The position numbers were made by a program, and so were the translations under genes. Positions 39,741 through 50,046 of a DNA stretch of 64,000 nucleotides are shown piece by piece. Source of the DNA: Herbaspirillum rubrisubalbicans (GTDB taxonomy: Bacteria; Pseudomonadota; Gammaproteobacteria; Burkholderiales; Burkholderiaceae_D); contig NZ_CP024996.1 in NCBI RefSeq assembly GCF_003719195.1, positions 1,426,001-1,490,000 on the forward strand. Reading direction: 5' to 3'. Position 1 is the first letter of the stretch. The number at the start of each line of letters is the position of its first letter. The notes beneath the pieces were generated by a model that worked only from the letters and a program-made list of their open reading frames with translations, did no database searches and was not told the origin of the DNA.

Positions 39741-39808
39741 CTGACTTTTGGACGACACCCTGCGGCCACAACATGTTCCAATGTTGCAGGGCAGATCCGT
39801 CCGGGGAC

Positions 39809-39867
39809 GCTAAGGACATGACGCCACCATGCCACCACCGGCAGCCGTGTGGCGTCATGTCCTTAGC
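39809..39867. repeat. Long inverted repeat, 19-bp perfect arms, 21-nt loop
   Basis: GCTAAGGACATGACGCCAC (39809-39827) is exactly complementary to 39849-39867. The loop is rich in CCACC. It lies between the carB terminator and greA, about 200 bp before the greA start. No T-run follows. It could be an RNA hairpin of the greA leader, a REP-like element or a small RNA; the 400-bp intergenic region holds no gene. Confidence 0.8.
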
Positions 39868-40063
39868 GGCTCTGAGTCAGGAGCGCGTGTTGTTGAAGAG
39901 CTGACGGAATCCTGCAGCAACGGTCCGAGCACCAGCCCGATTGTTCCCGTAAAGACGACGCTTGTCCGCCACTGCGGCGGCGCGGGTGTCCTTTTGCGTA
40001 TCAATCGGCTGGCGGGCCTTGGATGCGTCATTCCGTGTAACCCTAACCTTGAGCAAGAGACTT

Positions 40064-40540
40064 ATGAGCACAGTTCCCCTTACCAAGCGTGGCGCAGAAC
40101 TTCTGAAGGAAGAATTGCACCGTTTGAAAACCAAAGACCGCCCGGAAGTCATCAATGCGATCGCCGAAGCGCGTGCGCAGGGCGACTTGTCCGAAAACGC
40201 CGAATATGAATCGGCCAAGGAGCGTCAGGCCTTCATCGAAGGTCGCATCGCCGATCTGGAAGGCAAGCTGGGCGCGGCCCAGATCGTCGACCCGGCCGAA
40301 CTGAACGCGGAAGGTCGCGTGGTCTTTGCCTCCACCGTGGACCTGGAAAACCTGGATAGCGGCGAAAAGGTGACCTACCAGATCGTGGGCCTGGACGAAG
40401 CCGACATCAAGGAATCCAAGGTCTCGGTGACTTCGCCCATCGCCCGTGCCCTGATCGGCAAGAGCGCCGGTGACGTGGTGGCGGTGGAAGCGCCGTCGGG
40501 CCTGAAGGAATACGAAATCCTGGAAGTGCGCTACGTCTGA
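40064..40540 (+). CDS. greA: Transcription elongation factor GreA
   Basis: A 158-residue GreA. The N-terminal coiled coil that enters the RNA-polymerase secondary channel is [20 protein letters not shown], and the tip [20 protein letters not shown] keeps the acidic Asp/Glu pair that stimulates cleavage of backtracked RNA. The C-terminal FKBP-like domain ends in YEILEVRYV. The start at 40064 gives the family's normal length; a longer open frame from 39962 is not conserved. It follows carB by 400 bp with its own upstream region. A strong terminator follows. Confidence 0.97.
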   Translation: MSTVPLTKRGAELLKEELHRLKTKDRPEVINAIAEARAQGDLSENAEYESAKERQAFIEGRIADLEGKLGAAQIVDPAELNAEGRVVFASTVDLENLDSGEKVTYQIVGLDEADIKESKVSVTSPIARALIGKSAGDVVAVEAPSGLKEYEILEVRYV

Positions 40541-40624
40541 GGTAGCACCAAGCTGTCCGCCCGCGCCTGAAGCGGGGCGGACGCTGCGGCGCACTGGCCG
40601 CAACTCCGTCGAGCCGGAAATGAA

Positions 40625-40656
40625 AATGCCCGCATCAGCGGGCATTCTGTTTTTTG
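40625..40656 (+). terminator. Terminator of greA
   Basis: AATGCCCGC and GCGGGCATT form a 9-bp stem with the loop ATCA, followed by CTGTTTTTTG. Confidence 0.88.
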
Positions 40657-40678
40657 AGCCGTAGCCCGGTGGCGGCGA

Positions 40679-41137
40679 TCAGCCTGCGCTCTTCTTGGTG
40701 CTGCGCTGGCGTGGCTTGGCCTTCTTGACCAGGCCACCGGCGGTGATACGCTCGTTGCCCTTGAGCATGACCTTGCTCACCGAGGGGCGCTTGGTGGCGT
40801 GCGACTTGACGATGGTCACTTCGCGCAGGCCGCCCTTGGCGCCGGCAGCGGCTTTCTTGCCTTCGTCCTTTTGCGGGCGATACAGCACCAGCAGCTTGCC
40901 GATGTGTTGCACCGGAGCGGCTTTCAGTTCGGCACAGATGGTTTCGTAGATCGCGATGCGGGCTTCGCGATCGTCGCCGAAGACGCGGACCTTGATCAGG
41001 CCGTGGGCGTTCAAGCTCTTGTCGATTTCCTTCATCACGGATTCGGACAGGCCACTTTCGCCTACCATTACGACGGGATTCAAGCCATGGGCCTGGGCGC
41101 GCAGTTCGCTGCGCTCGGCGGGAGTCAAATTCAACAT
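40679..41137 (-). CDS. yhbY: YhbY-family (CRM domain) RNA-binding protein
   Basis: A 152-residue protein. The first 100 residues are a CRM domain: MLNLTPAERSELRAQAHGLN, PVVMVGESGLSESVMKEIDK, LNAHGLIKVRVFGDDREARI and the terminal LLVLYRP. YhbY binds the precursor 50S subunit. The 50-residue C-terminal extension is strongly basic (KPRQRSTKKSAG) and probably adds RNA contacts; E. coli YhbY lacks it. The ATG at 41137 matches the family start. It is divergent from rlmE, another 50S assembly gene, with 76 bp between the start codons. Confidence 0.93.
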   Translation of the reverse strand: MLNLTPAERSELRAQAHGLNPVVMVGESGLSESVMKEIDKSLNAHGLIKVRVFGDDREARIAIYETICAELKAAPVQHIGKLLVLYRPQKDEGKKAAAGAKGGLREVTIVKSHATKRPSVSKVMLKGNERITAGGLVKKAKPRQRSTKKSAG

Positions 41138-41213
41138 GGGAGTGCGGGTTCGGGACGAGGTCTCGGCGGCGCCAAGTTGTCCCTCAATGAGATAAAACCA
41201 GTATTCTACGCGA

Positions 41214-41861
41214 ATGGCAAAGAACAAACTGAACAAAAACTGGTTACACGACCATATCAACGATCCTTATGTGAAGCTGGCACAAAAGGAGGGTTATCGT
41301 GCGCGCGCGGCCTACAAACTGAAGGAAATCGACGAAGAAGAGCGGCTCATCAAGCCCGGTCAGGTGATCGTCGACCTCGGTTGTACCCCCGGCAGCTGGT
41401 GCCAGTACGTGCGCAACAAGCTGGCCGGTGCCGAGGGCGGCGGCATCCACGGTACCATCATCGGGCTCGATATCCTGCCGATGGACCCGATTGCCGATGT
41501 TCACTACATCCAGGGCGACTTCCGCGAAGACGAGCCGGTGCGCCAGCTGGAAGCCGTGCTGGACGGCCGCAAGGCCGACCTGGTGCTGTCGGACATGGCG
41601 CCCAACCTGTCGGGCGTGGCCATTGCCGACGCCGCGCGGGTGGAGTACCTGATCGATCTGGCCATCGAATTTGCGCAACAGCACATGAAACCTGGCGGCG
41701 CTTTGCTGGTCAAGTGTTTCAACGGCACCGGCTACAACGAACTGGTGCATAAATTCCGGGCCGAGTTCAAGACGGTGATGTCCAAGAAGCCCAAGGCCAG
41801 TCGCGACAAATCATCCGAAATCTTTCTGCTGGGGAAAATCCTGAAGAATCCGCGCAGCTAA
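41214..41861 (+). CDS. rlmE: 23S rRNA (uridine-2'-O) methyltransferase RlmE (FtsJ)
   Basis: A 215-residue SAM-dependent methyltransferase that modifies U2552 in the A-loop of 23S rRNA. The K-D-K-E catalytic residues and SAM site are visible: [20 protein letters not shown] (Lys), [16 protein letters not shown] (SAM loop), [14 protein letters not shown] (Asp), [20 protein letters not shown] (Lys) and [12 protein letters not shown] (Glu). It is divergent from yhbY and precedes ftsH, the classic ftsJ-ftsH order, but here with a 358-bp gap. Confidence 0.96.
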   Translation: MAKNKLNKNWLHDHINDPYVKLAQKEGYRARAAYKLKEIDEEERLIKPGQVIVDLGCTPGSWCQYVRNKLAGAEGGGIHGTIIGLDILPMDPIADVHYIQGDFREDEPVRQLEAVLDGRKADLVLSDMAPNLSGVAIADAARVEYLIDLAIEFAQQHMKPGGALLVKCFNGTGYNELVHKFRAEFKTVMSKKPKASRDKSSEIFLLGKILKNPRS

Positions 41862-42219
41862 TTCGGCTAAAGTTGACGCAGAACCGGTACAGCACCGTCA
41901 ATCAGGCGCAAAATCTACCGAAAACCGCGCGATTTAGTGAATTTTCCTGCCTTGTTTTGCCTGATTTCAGCCTTATATCGATTTTTGGGCATCGTCCGAT
42001 TGCCTGATCCGTAAAAAGGAATGCCTGAACGACCAGCGCCAAAGCTGATGTCGAGATGGCAACTGAGTACGCCAGTGGCAGCAATGGTTGGCTTTTGTGC
42101 GTTGCGCGACGGCACGGCAGGGCAGGGCGGACGGCGGTTTTACATGTAAGAGTGGTTGAATCCGGGTAAAATCGGACAATACAAAGGCAACGTGGCGCCC
42201 AGGCGTCGGAGGAGTTCCA
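41862..42219. other. Intergenic region between rlmE and ftsH
   Basis: Three hundred and fifty-eight bases in which no credible gene was found; minus-strand frames here have no recognisable product. The part nearest ftsH holds a candidate promoter (42156-42185). The spacing is larger than usual for the ftsJ-ftsH pair. Confidence 0.5.
42156..42185 (+). promoter_or_regulatory. Candidate ftsH promoter
   Basis: TTGAAT at 42156-42161 and TACAAA at 42180-42185 are 18 bp apart, ending 34 bp before the ftsH start. The -10 match is modest. A sigma-32 promoter, common for ftsH, was not evident. Confidence 0.4.
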
Positions 42220-44109
<1,890 letters not shown>

Positions 44110-44147
44110 AGGTCGATGACTTGATGGTTTGACCCGGCAGTCCCGAC

Positions 44148-44179
44148 AAAGGTGAGGAGCGATCCTCACCTTTTTCTTT
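44148..44179 (+). terminator. Terminator of ftsH
   Basis: AAAGGTGAGGA and TCCTCACCTTT form an 11-bp stem with the tetraloop GCGA; the T-run continues to TTTTTCTTT. Confidence 0.88.
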
Positions 44180-44304
44180 ATGTGCGGCCCGCAGGCCTGT
44201 CCTCTGAACAAAAGTGCAGCAGTCGGCCAGTCGCGGTGTATCATGCAGCGCCACGCGAGCTGCCCCGGCAGGTCGCTCATGAAGACAAGGCTCATAGAAG
44301 CAAG

Positions 44305-45153
44305 ATGACGCAAGCATTCCTCAAATGTGGCAGGTTCCGCCTGCCGGTACAGATCGGCCGCCGGCCGCTGGTGATGGGCATCCTCAACCTCACGCCCGAC
44401 TCCTTTTCCGATGGCGGTCGCCATCACTCGCTGGAACTGGCCTTGAGCCACGCCGAACAGATGATCGCCGATGGCGTGGACATCATCGACATCGGCGGCG
44501 AATCCACCCGCCCCGGCATTGCCCCGCTCTCGCTGGAGCAGGAGCTGGAGCGCGTCATGCCGGTGATCTACGCGCTGCGCGACTGCGGCAAGCCATTGTC
44601 GCTGGATACCTACAAGCCGGCTGTCATGCGCGAAGCGCTGGCGGCCGAGGTGGACATGATCAATGACATCAACGGTTTTCGCGCCGAAGGTGCCATCGAG
44701 GTGGTCAAGGACAGCGAAGCCGGCCTGTGCGTCATGCACATGCAAGGCCAGCCGCAGACCATGCAGCAGGCGCCGGAATATGAAGATGTGGTCAGCGAGG
44801 TCGAGCAATTCCTGCAGCAGCAGGTCGATCTCATGCGTGATGCCGGCATCGGGCGTGAACGTATCTGTATCGACCCCGGTTTTGGCTTTGGCAAGACAGT
44901 GGAGCATAATCTGACTTTGCTCAAGAACACGCGCCGCCTGATCGATACCCTGGGCCTGCCGCTGTTGGCCGGGATGTCGCGCAAATCCATGATCGGTGCG
45001 GTCACCGGCAAGCCGCTGGAGCGTCGTCTGGCTGGCAGCATCGGCGCCGCGCTGGCGGCAGCACAGCAGGGCGCGATGATCATCCGCGTGCATGACGTGG
45101 CCGAGACGGTCGATGCGCTCGCCATGTGGCAGGCTGGGCGCGGAGATATCTGA
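44305..45153 (+). CDS. folP: Dihydropteroate synthase
   Basis: A 282-residue TIM-barrel enzyme that joins p-aminobenzoate to dihydropterin pyrophosphate in folate synthesis and is the sulfonamide target. Diagnostic motifs are MGILNLTPDSFSDGGRH, DIIDIGGESTRPGIAPLSLE, MINDINGFRAEGAI, CIDPGFGFGKTVEHNLTLL and GMSRKSMIGAVTGKPLERR. The ATG at 44305 gives the normal length; the frame is open for 150 bases upstream but without similarity. It sits between ftsH and glmM, as in most proteobacteria. The stop codon falls inside a copy of the window's 14-bp repeat. Confidence 0.97.
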   Translation: MTQAFLKCGRFRLPVQIGRRPLVMGILNLTPDSFSDGGRHHSLELALSHAEQMIADGVDIIDIGGESTRPGIAPLSLEQELERVMPVIYALRDCGKPLSLDTYKPAVMREALAAEVDMINDINGFRAEGAIEVVKDSEAGLCVMHMQGQPQTMQQAPEYEDVVSEVEQFLQQQVDLMRDAGIGRERICIDPGFGFGKTVEHNLTLLKNTRRLIDTLGLPLLAGMSRKSMIGAVTGKPLERRLAGSIGAALAAAQQGAMIIRVHDVAETVDALAMWQAGRGDI

Positions 45154-45162
45154 TATCTGACC
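45149..45162. repeat. Single unit of the 14-bp repeat family
   Basis: TCTGATATCTGACC, overlapping the folP stop codon. It shares the pattern TCTGATnTCTGA with the array at 25404-25459 (minus strand) and the intron units at 49836-49863. The preceding GATATC extends the similarity. Confidence 0.5.
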
Positions 45163-45278
45163 AGGGGTGTCACCGACAACGACATCATCGATAACAAGCG
45201 AGACAAATCAAATTTCAGGCACAGCGGCGGGATCATGAGCCTCCCCCCAGCCTGTAGTACATAGACAGAGGATTGAAG

Positions 45279-46613
45279 ATGGCAGCAAAGTATTTCGGCA
45301 CCGATGGCGTGCGCGGTCGCGTGGGCGTGGCGCCCATCACGCCGGATTTCGTCATGCGTCTGGGCTACGCCGCCGGCAAGGTACTGACCAAGAGCAAGGA
45401 TGGCGTGGCGCGCCCCACGGTATTGATCGGCAAGGACACGCGCATTTCCGGCTACATGCTGGAAGCCGCGCTGGAGGCGGGTTTCGCCGCCGCCGGCGTG
45501 GACGTCTGGCTGGCCGGCCCACTGCCCACTCCGGCCGTGGCCTACCTGACCCGGGCCCAGCGCCTCTCGGCCGGCGTGGTGATCTCGGCCTCGCACAATC
45601 CTTACCACGACAATGGCATCAAGTTCTTCTCGGCCAAGGGCAACAAGCTGCCCGATCAGGTCGAGGCCGACATCGAGGCGGCGCTGGAGCAGCCGATGGA
45701 GTGCGTACCCTCGCAAAAGCTGGGCAAGGCACGTCGCCTGTCGGATGCGGCGGGCCGCTACATCGAATTCTGCAAGAGTACCTTCCCCGGCGCCATGGAT
45801 CTGCGCGGGATGCGCCTGGTGGTGGACTGCGCCAACGGTGCGGCCTACAACATCGCCCCGCACGTGTTCCATGAACTGGGAGCCGAAGTCATCACCATCG
45901 GCAATCAGCCCGATGGCCTCAACATCAACGAGGATTGCGGCGCCACCGCCCCCAAAGCACTGGTGGCCTCGGTGCGGGAATACCGTGCCGACCTGGGCAT
46001 CGCCCTGGATGGCGATGCCGACCGGCTCATCATGGTCGATGGCAGTGGTCGCATCTACAACGGTGATGAATTGCTGTACCTGATGGTCAAGGACCGCCTG
46101 GCCACCGGCGCCGTCGATGGCGCGGTCGGCACCCTGATGACTAACATGGCCCTGGAAGTGGCCTTCAAGAAGATGGGCGTGCCCTTTGCGCGCGCCAAGG
46201 TGGGCGACCGCTACGTGCTGGAAGTGCTGCAGGAAAAGGGCTGGCTGCTAGGCGGCGAAGGTTCCGGCCACCTGCTGGCGCTGGACAAGCACACCACGGG
46301 CGACGGCATCGTCTCGGCGCTGCAGGTATTGTCGGCCTTGAAGCGCGCCGACCAGACCCTGGCGCAGATGACGGCCGACATCAGCCTGTATCCGCAATCG
46401 CTGGTCAACGTCAAGATTCCTGCCGGTTATGACTGGAAATCCAATACCGCCCTGCAAACCGAGAAGAGCGTGGTCGAGCAACTGCTGGGCGAGCGCGGCC
46501 GCGTGCTGCTGCGCCCCTCCGGCACTGAGCCGCTGATCCGCGTCATGGTGGAAGCCGAGGAAGCCGAACTGGCGCGCTCCATGGCCCAGCGTATCGCCGC
46601 CAAGGTACTGTGA
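45279..46613 (+). CDS. glmM: Phosphoglucosamine mutase
   Basis: A 444-residue alpha-D-phosphohexomutase converting glucosamine-6-phosphate to glucosamine-1-phosphate for UDP-GlcNAc, hence peptidoglycan and LPS. The start [20 protein letters not shown], catalytic phosphoserine loop [20 protein letters not shown], Mg loop [16 protein letters not shown], sugar loop [13 protein letters not shown] and phosphate loop [18 protein letters not shown] are complete. GAGG lies 7 bp before the ATG at 45279. The phoB gene starts 33 bp downstream. Confidence 0.98.
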   Translation: MAAKYFGTDGVRGRVGVAPITPDFVMRLGYAAGKVLTKSKDGVARPTVLIGKDTRISGYMLEAALEAGFAAAGVDVWLAGPLPTPAVAYLTRAQRLSAGVVISASHNPYHDNGIKFFSAKGNKLPDQVEADIEAALEQPMECVPSQKLGKARRLSDAAGRYIEFCKSTFPGAMDLRGMRLVVDCANGAAYNIAPHVFHELGAEVITIGNQPDGLNINEDCGATAPKALVASVREYRADLGIALDGDADRLIMVDGSGRIYNGDELLYLMVKDRLATGAVDGAVGTLMTNMALEVAFKKMGVPFARAKVGDRYVLEVLQEKGWLLGGEGSGHLLALDKHTTGDGIVSALQVLSALKRADQTLAQMTADISLYPQSLVNVKIPAGYDWKSNTALQTEKSVVEQLLGERGRVLLRPSGTEPLIRVMVEAEEAELARSMAQRIAAKVL

Positions 46614-46646
46614 GTAGAAATAGAGCCTGTTTCGGATCCGAGGACG

Positions 46647-47339
<693 letters not shown>

Positions 47340-47391
47340 GGCAGCCAGCGCTAAAAAGCTGAAAACCTGAAAAGCCAAAAGGCGATCTTCG

Positions 47392-47416
47392 AGGCGATCT
47401 TCGGATCGCCTTTTTT
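47392..47416 (+). terminator. Terminator of phoB
   Basis: AGGCGATC and GATCGCCT pair around the stable tetraloop TTCG and six T follow (47411-47416). The left arm with its loop (AGGCGATCTTCG) is duplicated directly upstream at 47380, so an alternative longer stem can form. Confidence 0.88.
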
Positions 47417-47454
47417 CATGCCAGGGTGCGCCAGCAAAACGATGGTAGACCGGC

Positions 47455-48747
47455 TCAGTCCAGCGGCACGCTGCGATAGCGGTTCACCTCGGAGGCCGAG
47501 ACCAGGCTGCCCTGGTTGCCCCAGCTATTGCGCACGAAGGACACCAGCGCAGCCACTTCCTGGTCGCTCAGTTGCGGTCCGAAGGGCGGCATCCCGAAGG
47601 GATAGGGATTGTCCGCCGTGGAAGGCGGAAAGCCGCCATTGAGCACGGCGCGGATGGCATTGACCGCCTGCGGCCCGGCGATGGCGTGATTGCCGGCCAG
47701 CGGCGGATAGTCCGGCGCGCTGCCCTGGCCCTTGCTGCCATGGCAGTCCACGCAGAGTTCGCCGTAGAGCTTCTTGCCCTGCCGGAACAACTGATCGGCC
47801 TCGACCGGTTCGGCTTGCGCGGGCATGGTCGGGGTAGCGTCCGGCAGCGATTTCAGATAGAGCGCCATGGCCTGCAGGTCGGCCTCCTCCAGGTATTGCA
47901 GGCTGCGCCCGACCACTTCCGACATCGGCCCCAGCGTGGCGCCGCGCGCCGAGACCCCGCTCTTGAGCAGCGCCACCACCTCCTCTTGGCTCCAGCTCCC
48001 CAGTCCCTGTGCACCCCCATGCAGGGGCGGCGCATACCAGTCCTGCAGCGGGATCATGCCGCCGGCCAAGGATAGCGGCGCCAGGCTCGCGCCCAGGCTA
48101 TTGCGCGCACTGTGGCAGGCGCTGCAATGTCCCGCGCCCTGCACCAGGTAGGCGCCGCGGTTCCACTGCGCACTGCGCGCCGGATCGGGCTGGTAAACGC
48201 CTGAAGTGAAGAAAAATGCGCGCCATAGGCCCAGCAGCGGGCGCTGGTCGTAGGGGAAGCGCAGCGCATGTGAACGATTTTGCTGAGATGCCGCAGGCAG
48301 TCCCTGCAGGTAGGCAAACAGGGCATCGCTGTCGGCCCGGCTCAGGCGGGTGTAGTTGGGGTAGGGGAAGGCCGGGTAGAGGAAGCGGCCATCACGTCCG
48401 CGCCCGTGATGCAAGGCGCGCCAGAAGTCGTCGGCGCTCCACTCGCCGATGCCGGTGGCCTTGTCGGGCGTGATGTTGGAGGTGTAGAGGGTGCCGAACT
48501 CGGTGGCGATGGCGCGTCCCCCGGCATAGGTGGCGCCGCCCCGTACCGTGTGGCACCCCATGCAGTTGCCGGCGCGCGCCAGGTATTGGCCCTGCAAGCG
48601 CTGGGCCTGGCGATCGCTGACCGGTACGGCCACGCCAGGGTCTTCACTGCGCAGGCTTTGCCAGGCGATCACGCCGCCGGCTGCGGCCAGCACGAGCAGT
48701 ACGGCCGCCAGCAGCAGCGACAGGCCCAGGCGCAGGCGTTGGTTCAT
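47455..48747 (-). CDS. Triheme c-type cytochrome, dehydrogenase-subunit type
   Basis: A 430-residue protein with an N-terminal TM/signal anchor (about 7-28) and three class I haem motifs: CMGCH (near 59), CSACH (near 206) and CVDCH (near 333). Distal Met ligands are plausible in the following segments. The layout matches the membrane-bound cytochrome subunits of PQQ/FAD alcohol, gluconate or sorbitol dehydrogenases, which pass electrons to ubiquinone. No dehydrogenase subunit is next to it. The ATG overlaps the stop of the upstream diheme cytochrome gene (ATGA), so both are made together. Confidence 0.9.
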   Translation of the reverse strand: MNQRLRLGLSLLLAAVLLVLAAAGGVIAWQSLRSEDPGVAVPVSDRQAQRLQGQYLARAGNCMGCHTVRGGATYAGGRAIATEFGTLYTSNITPDKATGIGEWSADDFWRALHHGRGRDGRFLYPAFPYPNYTRLSRADSDALFAYLQGLPAASQQNRSHALRFPYDQRPLLGLWRAFFFTSGVYQPDPARSAQWNRGAYLVQGAGHCSACHSARNSLGASLAPLSLAGGMIPLQDWYAPPLHGGAQGLGSWSQEEVVALLKSGVSARGATLGPMSEVVGRSLQYLEEADLQAMALYLKSLPDATPTMPAQAEPVEADQLFRQGKKLYGELCVDCHGSKGQGSAPDYPPLAGNHAIAGPQAVNAIRAVLNGGFPPSTADNPYPFGMPPFGPQLSDQEVAALVSFVRNSWGNQGSLVSASEVNRYRSVPLD

Positions 48748-49478
48748 CGCGCCGCCCCTGCGGCCTCACCCGTCGCGGACATGCTGCCGCACTGCACCGG
48801 CAGCGCCTGCGGCAGGGTGGCGGCGGGCGCATAGGTGGGCGGCACCGGCTGCGAAGAGAGCCAGCTACTGACGGCATGGAGGTCTTCCGGGCTCAAGGCG
48901 CGGACGATCTGGCCCATGCAATCCGGTGCCTTGGCCGTGCGTTCGCCATTGCGCCAAGCGCCGAGCTGGGCCGTGAGGTAGTCCCGTGGCAAGCCCAGCA
49001 AGCCCGGGATCCCCGGTTGCACGCCGGCCAGCCCGGCCCCGTGGCAGGCGGCACAGGCCGGGATGCCTTGCGCCGGCCGGCCCTGGTGCACCAGCAGACG
49101 GCCGCGCTCCAGCACGGCAGCACTGGCATCGGCGGCCACCGGTGGCGGATAGGGTGGATGCTGGGCGGCGAAGAAGGCGGCGATCTGTTGCAGGTAAGCG
49201 TCGGAGAGATTGCCCAGCAGGTAGTTCATCATGGGATAGCGTCGGCGGCCATCGCGAAAACTCTGCAACTGGTGTAGCAGATAGCCCTCGGGCTTGCCGG
49301 CGATGCGCGGATAGTAGCCATCGGCGGTGGCCCGCCCTTGCTTGCCATGGCAGGCGATACAGGCTGCTACGCGTTCGCTCATACCGGGCACCCCGCGAGC
49401 CTCGCCCGCCGGTTCCTGGGCCAGGGCCAGTGAGGCTGCCAGCATCGTCCCCAGCGCGGCGGTGGTAAATTTCTTCAT
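48744..49478 (-). CDS. Diheme c-type cytochrome
   Basis: About 244 residues with a cleavable signal peptide (MKKFTTAALGTMLAASLALA) and two haem sites, CIACHGKQGRATADGYYPRI and CAACHGAGLAGVQPGIPGLL, each with the cytochrome c4-like YLxxQLxxFRDGxR pattern after it (YLLHQLQSFRDGRRRYPMMN). It resembles the c4/c553 family of periplasmic electron carriers. It overlaps the triheme gene by 4 bp. The ATG at 49478 was chosen because it begins a proper signal peptide. The last Cys near the C-terminus (PVQCGSMSA) is unpaired. Electron donor and acceptor are not known. Confidence 0.88.
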   Translation of the reverse strand: MKKFTTAALGTMLAASLALAQEPAGEARGVPGMSERVAACIACHGKQGRATADGYYPRIAGKPEGYLLHQLQSFRDGRRRYPMMNYLLGNLSDAYLQQIAAFFAAQHPPYPPPVAADASAAVLERGRLLVHQGRPAQGIPACAACHGAGLAGVQPGIPGLLGLPRDYLTAQLGAWRNGERTAKAPDCMGQIVRALSPEDLHAVSSWLSSQPVPPTYAPAATLPQALPVQCGSMSATGEAAGAAR

Positions 49479-49538
49479 CTTTATTGTGGGCGAGCGCATC
49501 GGGCTATTGTAGTCCAAGCTGACAAGCTGCTTGCGGCT

Positions 49539-49566
49539 TTGCAATGCCAGGCGCAGCGGATACAAT
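49539..49566 (+). promoter_or_regulatory. tRNA-Arg promoter
   Basis: TTGCAA at 49539-49544 and TACAAT at 49561-49566, 16 bp apart, end 12 bp before the first base of the tRNA. Confidence 0.6.
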
Positions 49567-49578
49567 AGCGGCCTTGCA

Positions 49579-49934
49579 GCCCCCGTAGCTCAGTGGATAG
49601 AGCGATCCCCTCCTAAAGACAATTGGGCAGCGGATGCCGAAAGGCGCCGCATGAATGGAGTCAAAGTCGGTGAACCCTGACAGCGCATGGTCTGATGATG
49701 CGGCTGCTGGCAATACCGAGCCAAGCCGCTTGTTCGCGCAAGCCGGAAGGTGTAGAGACTAGACGGCTCCGGCCTGTAGACCCCTGTCCTCGCTGGGCAG
49801 CGTCCATGGCCAAGGTATAGTCCAGACTACAAACATCTGATATTTGATGTCTGATATCTGAATATTCGATGGTGGCGAAAGCCATAGTGGTAAGAAGGGA
49901 TAGGTCACACGTTCGATCCGTGTCGGGGGCACCA
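49579..49934 (+). tRNA. tRNA-Arg(CCU), split by a group I intron
   Basis: The exons are 49579-49614 and 49895-49934. Joined, they fold as a full tRNA: acceptor GCCCCCG with CGGGGGC, D arm GCTC/GAGC, anticodon stem ATCCC with GGGAT, loop CTCCTAA with anticodon CCT, T arm ACACG-TTCGATC-CGTGT, and an encoded ACCA end. Without removal of the 280-base insert the anticodon loop cannot form. The interruption lies directly 3' of the anticodon, the position used by self-splicing introns in bacterial tRNA-Arg(CCU) and tRNA-Ile(CAU) genes. It reads AGG codons, so splicing may limit decoding of this rare codon. A strong terminator follows at once. Confidence 0.93.
49615..49894 (+). ncRNA. Group I intron in tRNA-Arg(CCU), probably subgroup IC3
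   Basis: 280 nt, no open reading frame. P1: the 5' exon end CCU pairs with the internal guide GGG (49628-49630), giving the expected U-G pair at the splice site. P2 is a hairpin of GCGG..GCC, GAAA loop, GGC..CCGC. The J/P3-P4 part (GTCAAAGTCGGTGAACCCTG) and GGCAATACCGAGCCAAGC follow the Azoarcus ribozyme plan. The core is AGACTAGACGG (R) and AAGGTATAGTCC (S at 49812-49823); GACTA (49757-49761) and TAGTC (49818-49822) make P7. The last base is G, as required. An extended P9 region contains two 14-bp repeats (49836-49863). Subgroup is inferred from similarity to the Azoarcus intron. Confidence 0.9.
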
Positions 49935-49947
49935 GAAGCAATGAAAA

Positions 49948-49979
49948 CGGGCACTTTCTTGGAAGTGCCCGTTTTTTTT
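49948..49979 (+). terminator. Terminator of the tRNA-Arg gene
   Basis: CGGGCACTT and AAGTGCCCG form a 9-bp stem with a 6-base loop followed by eight T. It lies 13 bp after the tRNA end. Confidence 0.92.
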
Positions 49980-50046
49980 CGTGCTCGCCGCTGGTATGAA
50001 AAAGGCGCAGCCCGCAAGCTGCGCCCTGGTCTCCCTATCCTTGGTC

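Noticed and set aside
41915..42115. 66-residue minus-strand frame between rlmE and ftsH
   Set aside because: No similarity, no start signals, and it crosses the region near the ftsH promoter.
49579..49934. Genomic island attachment site at the tRNA-Arg gene
   Set aside because: The insert inside the tRNA is a group I intron; there is no integrase, no duplicated tRNA 3' end and the flanks are core genes.
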